Shown here: positions 1-5,441 of the stretch, one piece after another
Position numbering within the stretch: the first letter of the stretch is position 1
Layout: every line of letters starts with the position of its first letter
Assembly (NCBI GenBank): GCA_904501915.1
Contig: CAJGCV010000110.1
Coordinates: forward strand, 1 to 5,604
Length of the DNA: 5,604 nucleotides
Reading direction: 5' to 3'
Source of the DNA: an uncultured Akkermansia sp.
GTDB taxonomy: Bacteria; Verrucomicrobiota; Verrucomicrobiia; Verrucomicrobiales; Akkermansiaceae
The notes under the pieces: model-generated
The model's input: only the letters and a program-made list of their open reading frames with translations
What the model was told of the DNA's origin: nothing
Database searches by the model: none
Program-made: the position numbers and the translations under genes

Positions 1-1
1 C

Positions 2-67
2 TTAAACGACATAAAGGCATAGTGTTCTGCGTGAAAAATCGCGTTGGAGTATCACTTGCTCCACCAT
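2..67 (-). CDS. possible N-terminal fragment of an unidentified minus-strand gene
   Basis: Read on the minus strand from an ATG at 67, 22 codons stay open to the window edge and give MVEQVILQRDFHAEHYAFMSFK. The frame remains open upstream to about 113, where a TGA stops it, without another ATG. The composition is plausible for a globular protein, but 22 residues are too few to identify a family and no ribosome binding site is obvious. If real, this gene is divergent from mnmE and the two share the intergenic region 68-243. The plus strand is also open here (frame 1, from 1 to a TAA at 121-123), so the end of an upstream plus-strand gene is an alternative. Confidence is low. Confidence 0.22.
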   Translation of the reverse strand: MVEQVILQRDFSRRTLCLYVV

Positions 68-120
68 CGGCAGTAAGCGTTCGCTTGCGGGTATATCGGC
101 GTAAGCCGCTAACTTTCAAA

Positions 121-150
121 TTGTAAATCGTAAATCAAAAAATCGTAAAT
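121..150. repeat. AT-rich short repeat, TAAATC type
   Basis: Four imperfect 7-8-nt units follow each other: TTGTAAAT (121-128), CGTAAAT (129-135), CAAAAAAT (136-143) and CGTAAAT (144-150). The unit CGTAAATC occurs twice exactly. The tract is much more AT-rich than the flanking genes and directly adjoins the inverted repeat at 151-182. It may be upstream promoter DNA for mnmE or a dispersed intergenic repeat; the window does not decide this. Confidence 0.5.
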
Positions 151-182
151 CCACGTGTCCCAAATCTTTGGGACACGCGTGG
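151..182. promoter_or_regulatory. inverted repeat upstream of mnmE
   Basis: CGTGTCCCAAA (154-164) and TTTGGGACACG (167-177) are perfect 11-bp reverse complements around a 2-nt centre, so a folded RNA would have a 9-bp stem and a loop of about 6 nt. The outer CCA (151-153) can pair with TGG (180-182) across a 2-nt bulge. No T tract follows on the plus strand. On the minus strand the hairpin is followed by a broken T-rich run containing six T's (about 136-141), so a weak terminator for a leftward transcript is possible. It could equally be a palindromic operator or a 5'-leader hairpin of mnmE, whose start lies about 60 nt downstream. Confidence 0.5.
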
Positions 183-243
183 TTAGAGGAATACACACAG
201 AAAAAGGTTGCGAAAGTGCGGCTGATATGGGAATATCAGGCTC

Positions 244-1575
244 ATGCAGGGAAACGAAACCATTGCCGCCATCGCCACTGCGCCGGGAACAGGCGCCATA
301 GCCGTGATTCGCGTGAGCGGAACCGGGGCGGTGCAGGTGGTGCAGGAATGCACGGGTGGGAAAACACTCAAACCGCGCTATGCCACGCTGGTGCGCGTGC
401 GGGATGCACACGGACTGGTTATCGATGAGTGTGTGGCTACTTACTTTGCCGGTCCTGCCAGTTTCACCGGCGAGGATACGGTTGAGCTCAGCTGCCATGG
501 CGGCATGCTGGTGACCCGCCGGGTGCTGGAGCGGCTGCTGGCCTGCGGTGCCCGCCCGGCAGAACCAGGTGAATTTTCCCGCCGGGCTTTTGAGAATGGC
601 AAGCTGGACCTCACCCAGGCAGAGGCGGTCATGGATATCATCTCTGCCGGCAGTGACCTTGCCTTGCGCGCGGCGCAGAACCAGCTGCAGGGGGCAATCG
701 GCACCCAGGTGGCGGCTGCTGCAGATATCCTCATCAATGTGGCGGCGCATGTGGAGGCTTATATTGATTTTCCGGAGGAGGATATTGCGCCAGATACCAC
801 AGATACCCTGCTGGCGCAGCTGGATGAGGTGGAAGCCCTCGTGCGCCGCCTGCTGGCTACGGCAGATGAAGGCCGTCTGCTGCGCGAAGGTGTGCGCACG
901 GCCATTGTCGGCGCTCCGAATGTCGGCAAATCCAGTCTCCTGAATATGCTGCTGGGTTACGAACGCGCCATCGTGAGCAGCACTGCCGGCACCACGCGCG
1001 ACACCATTGAGGAAAGCGTGGCCCTTGGCGGGCTGCGCCTGCGCCTTATTGACACTGCCGGCCTGCACGAAAGCGCAGATGCCATTGAATGCGCCGGCAT
1101 GGAGCGCAGCCGCCGCGCCGGGGCAGAGGCAGATCTCATTCTGGAAGTGGCAGATGTAACCCTGCCGCGCCAGCGTATCGACCTGCCGCAGAATGGTGCG
1201 CACCACATCCTCCTGCTCAACAAGTGTGACCAGCCCGCCCACCCCGACTGGGCGGGGGAGCCTGCCGCCATCCGTATTTCCTGCCACAACGGCAGCGGCC
1301 GCGAAGCGCTGGAGCGCGCGGTGGAAAACCTCTTCCTGCACGATTCCGGCGAGCGCGATTCTCTGGCGGCCATCAATACCCGCCACCGTTTCGCTCTGCA
1401 GGAAGCGCTGGATTATCTGGCCGCTGCCCGCGCTGCCCTGCTGGCAGGGGAATCCCCCGAGTTTGTGGATGTGGACCTCCGTGCCGCGCTCGATTCCCTC
1501 GGCTCCATTACCGGCCGTATCGATACGGATGATATCCTTACCCGCGTGTTTTCCACCTTCTGCCTGGGTAAATAG
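244..1575 (+). CDS. mnmE: tRNA uridine-5-carboxymethylaminomethyl(34) synthesis GTPase MnmE
   Basis: MnmE (TrmE) works with MnmG to build the 5-carboxymethylaminomethyl group on wobble uridine 34 of certain tRNAs, using 5,10-methylene-tetrahydrofolate and GTP hydrolysis in the cytoplasm. The 443 residues match the usual length of about 450. Domains in order: N-terminal tetrahydrofolate-binding domain (about 1-118, opening ETIAAIATAPG), helical domain, an inserted G domain (about 215-365), and the end of the helical domain. Visible motifs: P-loop GAPNVGKS 223-230, switch I TTRD 250-253 for K+-dependent hydrolysis, DTAG 270-273, the switch II glutamate E282 (the catalytic position in E. coli MnmE), NKCD 326-329, ISCHNGSG 345-352 at the G5 position, and the C-terminal CLGK 440-443 whose cysteine is typical of the family. 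The ATG at 244 fits the family N-terminus. AGG at 238-240 lies only 3 nt upstream, so no good Shine-Dalgarno is present. No mnmG is in the window. Confidence 0.97.
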   Translation: MQGNETIAAIATAPGTGAIAVIRVSGTGAVQVVQECTGGKTLKPRYATLVRVRDAHGLVIDECVATYFAGPASFTGEDTVELSCHGGMLVTRRVLERLLACGARPAEPGEFSRRAFENGKLDLTQAEAVMDIISAGSDLALRAAQNQLQGAIGTQVAAAADILINVAAHVEAYIDFPEEDIAPDTTDTLLAQLDEVEALVRRLLATADEGRLLREGVRTAIVGAPNVGKSSLLNMLLGYERAIVSSTAGTTRDTIEESVALGGLRLRLIDTAGLHESADAIECAGMERSRRAGAEADLILEVADVTLPRQRIDLPQNGAHHILLLNKCDQPAHPDWAGEPAAIRISCHNGSGREALERAVENLFLHDSGERDSLAAINTRHRFALQEALDYLAAARAALLAGESPEFVDVDLRAALDSLGSITGRIDTDDILTRVFSTFCLGK

Positions 1576-1596
1576 CAGGCAGGACGGGCTGGCTCT

Positions 1597-1608
1597 CACG
1601 CGCGCGTG
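1597..1608. repeat. 12-nt perfect palindrome after mnmE
   Basis: CACGCGCGCGTG is fully self-complementary and begins 22 nt after the mnmE stop. It has no unpaired centre and no T tract, so it is not a terminator by itself. It may be chance in GC-rich DNA. Confidence 0.35.
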
Positions 1609-1632
1609 CATGCGTTCGTAGATTTATCTGTC

Positions 1633-1650
1633 GGCAAAAAATGCCTTTTT
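1633..1650 (+). terminator. weak terminator candidate after mnmE
   Basis: GGCA (1633-1636) and TGCC (1642-1645) form a 4-bp stem with an A5 loop, followed directly by TTTTT (1646-1650). The stem is short for an intrinsic terminator, but it is the only hairpin plus T-tract arrangement between mnmE and the next promoter. Confidence 0.3.
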
Positions 1651-1686
1651 GTCATAAAAGAATACCTTTTTGTGTCATTTTGTGTC
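1644..1686. repeat. T-rich direct repeats
   Basis: CCTTTTTGTCAT (1644-1655) recurs as CCTTTTTGTGTCAT (1665-1678), 21 nt later and with an extra GT. A partial third copy, TTTTGTGTC, follows at 1678-1686. The role is unknown; such tracts could slow transcription or mark the AT-rich upstream zone of the next promoter. Confidence 0.45.
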
Positions 1687-1758
1687 TTAATTTTACTCAT
1701 AAAACCCAAATAAACCCAAGAAACGGGATAAAAATTCGAAATTTTATCAAAAATTCAA

Positions 1759-1810
1759 CAAAAGCTAGAGTATGGTCTATGTTTTTATCTTGACTGTACT
1801 CTAGCTTTTG
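1759..1810. promoter_or_regulatory. 14-bp inverted repeat overlapping a promoter
   Basis: CAAAAGCTAGAGTA (1759-1772) and TACTCTAGCTTTTG (1797-1810) are perfect reverse complements, centre to centre 38 bp. Counting inward, two G:U and three further pairs would extend the RNA stem to 19 bp around a 14-nt loop. The right arm fills most of the spacer between the -35 and -10 boxes of the promoter at 1790-1818. That position favours a pair of operator half-sites over a terminator, and no T tract follows on the plus strand. Confidence 0.6.
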
Positions 1811-1818
1811 GTTACTAT
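1790..1818 (+). promoter_or_regulatory. sigma-70-like promoter of the outer membrane protein gene
   Basis: TTGACT (1790-1795) and TACTAT (1813-1818) are separated by exactly 17 bp, each one or two bases from the TTGACA/TATAAT consensus. Transcription would start near 1825, leaving a leader of about 78 nt before the ATG at 1903. Upstream DNA (about 1701-1763) is A-rich with repeated short A tracts, including AAACCCAA twice 10 nt apart (1702-1709, 1712-1719), which could act like an UP element. The consensus quality fits a strongly expressed surface protein. Confidence 0.65.
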
Positions 1819-1902
1819 AGCTGCGGAGCCACCCCAGGGCGTATGAAAAAGACGCACCGGTGGAAGGATTCCCAACCAAACCAATACTACAACACACACT
1901 AT

Positions 1903-3051
1903 ATGAAAAAGAGCCTTATTACGATGATGGCCGCCGCTCTGATGAGCGCTTCCGCATTTGCCGGTGAAGCCACCACAGACTCCTTTATTACAGAGCCCTC
2001 TCAGGATTTCAAGCGTCTCAGCGGCGCTGTACACGTAGGTGCCGGTACCGCCTATTCTCTGCACGGTTATGTTCCCACCACTGAGGTGGTGCAGGGTGAA
2101 GGTTACGGCATGGGTGCCATCCAGCTTGCCTACGACTTCGGTAAGGAAAGTTTCTGGAGCTATGTCGGCGGCATTTCCTACAAGGCTCCGTTCTCTGGTC
2201 ACACTCTTTACGGTAACCCCAGCATGAGCAAGAATCAGTTTGTTCCTCTGGCTGCCCGTGAGAATGCTATGGTTGCTATGAATCTGAGCAGCCTGGGTGT
2301 GCCGGTGGGTGCGCTGGGGGTACAGGATATGACGGTGGGTCAGGCTTGGGCGAGCGGGCAGCTGGCTGGTATTGCCGGGAGTCTGGGGCCGGCGGGTGCA
2401 GACCTTGGGGCGGCCGATGAGGCTCTGAATGCTGGCTATGCTAAATATCAGCGCATGGGTTCCAAGAATATCGAGAACGAGATCATCATCCGTAACGGTC
2501 TGAAGTACACCCGTGAGCTGTGGAACACCAGCTTTGGTTACGACTTCATCCACGGTGGTATTGCCGGTGTGATGGCCAAGCACTTCGACCACGAAAGCCA
2601 GTCTCGCATGCAGCAGGTGTGGATTAATGGTGAAATCACCCCCGTCGCCTGGTTCTCTGCCGATGTCAACGTTGCCCGTACCTTCGACACCATGCACGGC
2701 TGGTGGGTAGAGGCTCACGCCCGCTTCAAGGCTCCCATCATCGGTTCTCCGGAGGACATCACGGTAGCCGGTATCCTGGAATTCGGTCTCAGCGCCACCC
2801 AGGGCTTCTACAACGAAACCCACTACGCTTGCGACAACGGTCTTCAGGCCTACTGGGTGAAGCTTTCCACCCCCTGGTTTGTGAACGAAGCCAAGAACTT
2901 CATTCTCACGCCGTCCGTCAGCTTCAACTGGCTGGGCCGCGGTGGCCGCCAGGCCAACAAGCAGTCCCACGCCAAGGCATACGGTGAGCGTTTCGTACCC
3001 TTCCGCGACTTCACCATCATTGGCGAGCTGACCGCAACCTACAAATTCTAA
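1903..3051 (+). CDS. predicted outer membrane beta-barrel protein, family not recognised
   Basis: The 382-residue product begins with a clear Sec signal peptide: MKK, a hydrophobic stretch, and a likely cleavage after AFA at 18-20, before GEATTD. I chose the ATG at 1903 because it places MKK directly before the hydrophobic core. An in-frame ATG at 1843 would add 20 hydrophilic residues (MKKTHRWKDSQ...) and spoil the signal. The mature protein has alternating polar/hydrophobic aromatic strands (for example GAIQLAYDFG 71-80, WFSADVNVART 250-260, FTIIGELTATYKF 370-382) and ends in phenylalanine after such a strand, as outer-membrane barrels usually do for BAM-dependent assembly. Residues about 113-183 form a Gly/Ala/Leu-rich region that looks like a long loop or plug and not a strand pair. 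I see no TonB box, lipobox or catalytic motif. It has its own promoter upstream and a terminator-like hairpin downstream. A porin or structural surface protein is possible; substrate is unknown. No Shine-Dalgarno precedes the start. Confidence 0.82.
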   Translation: MKKSLITMMAAALMSASAFAGEATTDSFITEPSQDFKRLSGAVHVGAGTAYSLHGYVPTTEVVQGEGYGMGAIQLAYDFGKESFWSYVGGISYKAPFSGHTLYGNPSMSKNQFVPLAARENAMVAMNLSSLGVPVGALGVQDMTVGQAWASGQLAGIAGSLGPAGADLGAADEALNAGYAKYQRMGSKNIENEIIIRNGLKYTRELWNTSFGYDFIHGGIAGVMAKHFDHESQSRMQQVWINGEITPVAWFSADVNVARTFDTMHGWWVEAHARFKAPIIGSPEDITVAGILEFGLSATQGFYNETHYACDNGLQAYWVKLSTPWFVNEAKNFILTPSVSFNWLGRGGRQANKQSHAKAYGERFVPFRDFTIIGELTATYKF

Positions 3052-3071
3052 TCCAACGAAGCGTTTTACGC

Positions 3072-3100
3072 TGGAAATATCGCAGACGATATGCTAACAT
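3072..3100 (+). promoter_or_regulatory. promoter candidate upstream of the aas-like gene
   Basis: TGGAAA (3072-3077) and TAACAT (3095-3100) lie 17 bp apart and each matches consensus at 4 of 6 positions. TG at 3092-3093 gives an extended -10 (TGC before TAACAT). Start would be near 3107. The spacer contains a perfect 6-bp hairpin, ATATCG (3077-3082) and CGATAT (3087-3092) around CAGA. The match is moderate and only the extended -10 lifts it above chance. Confidence 0.4.
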
Positions 3101-3115
3101 AGAGTCTGTGGGCAG

Positions 3116-3154
3116 AAAGGCCGCCCGCTGCGAGATGCCAGTCGGGCGGCTTTT
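3116..3154 (+). terminator. intrinsic terminator or attenuator between the second and third genes
   Basis: GCCGCCCG (3120-3127) pairs perfectly with CGGGCGGC (3143-3150). One G:U and three A:U pairs extend the stem outward to 3116 and 3154, for 12 bp. The 15-nt loop holds a small internal CTG/CAG pairing. Only four T's follow the GC core. It most simply ends the outer membrane protein transcript. Because a promoter candidate lies just upstream (3072-3100), it could also end a transcript of about 48 nt or attenuate the next gene. Confidence 0.65.
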
Positions 3155-3205
3155 CACCTGCCAGATGCTCCGAACAACTGAATCCCTTTCTCCCCGAAAA
3201 AAATT

Positions 3206-5398
3206 ATGGTAAATCTGCTTAGTCTCAAAGGAAATCCGGTGAATGTCACCGGCGAGGAAAACTTAGTGACCCCCGGGTTCTACATGCCGAACCGCATGAG
3301 TGTGGCGGTGGGCAAGGCTCTGCACAAGCTGCTGAATGGCAAGGTGTGCTACCTGGTAGACCCGACATTCCCGCCGCAGCCGGAAATCATGGAATATCTG
3401 AAGAAGAAGAATGTGCACATAGAGTACTTCGACTTCCGCCACACCACCAGCCGCGCGGTGCGTGAACAGATTCTGGACCAGATGCACAAGGGGCTCAGCG
3501 TGGTGTTCCTGCCGGGGCAGGTATCCAAGACACGCGGCTGTCTGGCAGATGTTCCCTCCCCCTTCCTTTCCACAGTGGGCAGCCTGCATATTTCTCCGGT
3601 GCCGGTATTTGTGGGGTATTACACTGACACCGTGCGCGACTTGTTCCGCAGCGAGCCGCTTTCCGGCTACAACGAAGAACTGAGCATCCTGCCCCAGCTG
3701 CACCCGGGACCGCAGACCGGCGAGCGTCTGCTGGCTGCGTGGATGCAGCGCAGTACGGAGATTTTCTCTGCCCAGCCGCTGTTGCGTGGCTCTCTGGCCA
3801 CCGCCGTCGTGAAGGCGATGAAGGCCGCACCTAAGGCAGAAGTGATCGATGGCATGACACACAGTGCCCTGCCGTTCTTCAAGGTGCTGGGTGTTTCCAT
3901 GACCGTGGCCAAGGTGATCAAGGAACGCGGCGAAAAGCGCGTGGGCGTCATTCTGCCGCCGGGGCCCGGTGGCACCATAGCCACGCTCAGCTGCCTGCTG
4001 GCTGGCGTGACCCCGGTCATCATCAACTACGCCTCCTCCAAGGCTGCGTTTGAAAGCACCGTCCGCCAGTCCGGGTTGAATACCTTTATCACCGCCCGCA
4101 AGTTCATGCAGAAGCTGGATACGTTCCCCTGGCCGGCGGAAGACCAGCTCATCCTGGTGGAAGACCTGCTCAAGAGCCTGGACAAGAAGACGCTTATCAC
4201 CAACGTGCTCATGGCTAAGGCTGCGCCGGCATCCGTCATCTGCAAGATGTACGACACAGACGCCCGTCGCAACAACGATGAAGCCATCATGCTGTTCACT
4301 TCCGGCTCCAGCGGTGAACCCAAGGGTGTGGTGCTCAGCCACCGCATGATTCTGGCCAACGTGGCCCAGTGCGCCAGCCGCCTGACACTGGGCGATGAAC
4401 GCTTCCTGGCAAGCCTGCCCATTTTCCACAGCTTTGGTCTGACGGTGACCATGATTCTGCCGCTGCTGACCGGCTACAGCTTCTGCGCCTACCCGAACCC
4501 GACCGATGCCCGCAGTCTCTGCGAACTCAGCGAGCGCTACAAGCTCACCATTGTGTGTGCCACTCCCACCTTTGCCCGCGCCATGCTGCGCCGTGCTAAT
4601 GAAAACACCTTCAAGCATGTACGCTACTTCGTGGTGGGTGCAGAAAAACTGCAACCGGATCTGGAGCGCGAGTTCAAGGAACGCTGCGGTGTAACCTTGC
4701 TGGAAGGTTACGGCCTCACAGAAGCTGCTCCGGTGTGCTCTGTGAACGTACCGAATGCCCCGCTGCTCCCGGAATCTGCTTTCTACGTGCCGGGGCACAA
4801 CCCGCGCTCCATCGGTGCACCTCTGCCCGGCATTGCGGTGCGTATCACCGATGTGGACGACGACACCAAGGAGCTTCCCCTTACCGAGCAGGGTATGCTC
4901 TGGCTCAAGGGTGCCAATATCTTCACCGGCTACGTTGGCAAGGCCGATATGAACCCCACCATCTTCAAGGATGGCTGGTTCAAGACCGGTGATATTGGCA
5001 AGATGGACCTCAACGGCTTCATCACCCTGGGTGGCCGCCTTTCCCGCTTCTCCAAGATTGGCGGCGAAATGGTACCCCACGAAGGTGTGGAGCAGGTGCT
5101 TACCGAAATCTTCGACATTGACCCCGCTGCAGAAGGTGGCGTGCAGATTGCTATCACGGGTGTGACCGATCCGCAGAAGGGTGAGGCCCTCGTGCTGCTT
5201 TCTGCTCTGGATGCCCACCAGCGTAACTCCGAGGAAAAGGAAATCCTGCAGGCTATCCGCAACGCGCTCAACGAACGCCAGATGCCCACCCTCTGGGCTC
5301 CCAAGTACATTGTGCCTGTGGAAGCCATCCCGATTCTGCCTACCGGCAAGCTCGACTTGCGGAATTGCAAGTTGCTTGCTGAAGAAGCCTTGGCTTAA
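3206..5398 (+). CDS. aas: Aas-like acyl-[ACP] synthetase with a degenerate PlsC-like N-terminal domain
   Basis: Aas proteins join an N-terminal lysophospholipid acyltransferase (PlsC-like) domain to a C-terminal acyl-ACP synthetase that activates fatty acids with ATP; they recycle membrane phospholipids at the inner membrane face. The 730 residues match the E. coli Aas length (about 719) and the two align by eye throughout. In the adenylation half (about 215-725) I see the P-loop TSGSSGEPKG 365-374, FHSFGLT 407-413, YGLTE 502-506, GWFKTGD 590-596, the hinge region GRLSRFSKIGGEMV 610-623 and PTGKLDLRN 712-720 with the presumed catalytic lysine K715. In the N-terminal part, where E. coli Aas has NHVSFID and FPEGR, this protein reads GFYMPNRMS (24-32) and FLPGQVSKTRG (101-111), so the HX4D dyad and the FPEG glutamate are gone. 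I infer that acyltransfer is lost and that the protein acts as an acyl-ACP or acyl-CoA synthetase only. The ATG at 3206 has no Shine-Dalgarno; it is the first ATG that keeps the PlsC-like region. Gene symbol is by similarity. Confidence 0.85.
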   Translation: MVNLLSLKGNPVNVTGEENLVTPGFYMPNRMSVAVGKALHKLLNGKVCYLVDPTFPPQPEIMEYLKKKNVHIEYFDFRHTTSRAVREQILDQMHKGLSVVFLPGQVSKTRGCLADVPSPFLSTVGSLHISPVPVFVGYYTDTVRDLFRSEPLSGYNEELSILPQLHPGPQTGERLLAAWMQRSTEIFSAQPLLRGSLATAVVKAMKAAPKAEVIDGMTHSALPFFKVLGVSMTVAKVIKERGEKRVGVILPPGPGGTIATLSCLLAGVTPVIINYASSKAAFESTVRQSGLNTFITARKFMQKLDTFPWPAEDQLILVEDLLKSLDKKTLITNVLMAKAAPASVICKMYDTDARRNNDEAIMLFTSGSSGEPKGVVLSHRMILANVAQCASRLTLGDERFLASLPIFHSFGLTVTMILPLLTGYSFCAYPNPTDARSLCELSERYKLTIVCATPTFARAMLRRANENTFKHVRYFVVGAEKLQPDLEREFKERCGVTLLEGYGLTEAAPVCSVNVPNAPLLPESAFYVPGHNPRSIGAPLPGIAVRITDVDDDTKELPLTEQGMLWLKGANIFTGYVGKADMNPTIFKDGWFKTGDIGKMDLNGFITLGGRLSRFSKIGGEMVPHEGVEQVLTEIFDIDPAAEGGVQIAITGVTDPQKGEALVLLSALDAHQRNSEEKEILQAIRNALNERQMPTLWAPKYIVPVEAIPILPTGKLDLRNCKLLAEEALA

Positions 5399-5440
5399 CC
5401 CAAAAAGCCCCGCACCGCCAGGTGCGGGGCTTTTTGGGTT
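5397..5440. terminator. perfect 20-bp terminator overlapping the aas stop codon
   Basis: The arms 5397-5416 and 5421-5440 are exact reverse complements around a GCCA loop. The core is GCCCCGCACC/GGTGCGGGGC followed by TTTTT (5431-5435), with matching AAAAA (5402-5406) on the other side, so it should terminate in both directions. The first two bases of the left arm are the last two of the aas TAA stop codon, leaving no 3' untranslated spacer. The repeat array begins directly after the right arm. Confidence 0.93.
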
Positions 5441-5441
5441 T

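Noticed and set aside
208..236. promoter TTGCGA, 17 bp, GAATAT for mnmE
   Set aside because: The -10 matches only 3 of 6 and transcription would begin at about the ATG itself.
109..1611. 500-codon antisense frame over mnmE
   Set aside because: Same codon-aligned shadow effect; the sense strand encodes a full, motif-complete MnmE.
1759..1810. terminator for mnmE
   Set aside because: The hairpin has no T tract on its plus-strand 3' side and overlaps a near-consensus promoter.
1843..1902. 20-residue N-terminal extension of the outer membrane protein
   Set aside because: It would place a hydrophilic segment before a signal peptide that is complete from 1903.
1801..2970. 389-codon antisense frame over the outer membrane protein gene
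   Set aside because: Codon-aligned shadow of a strongly codon-biased gene; no motif and no start signals.
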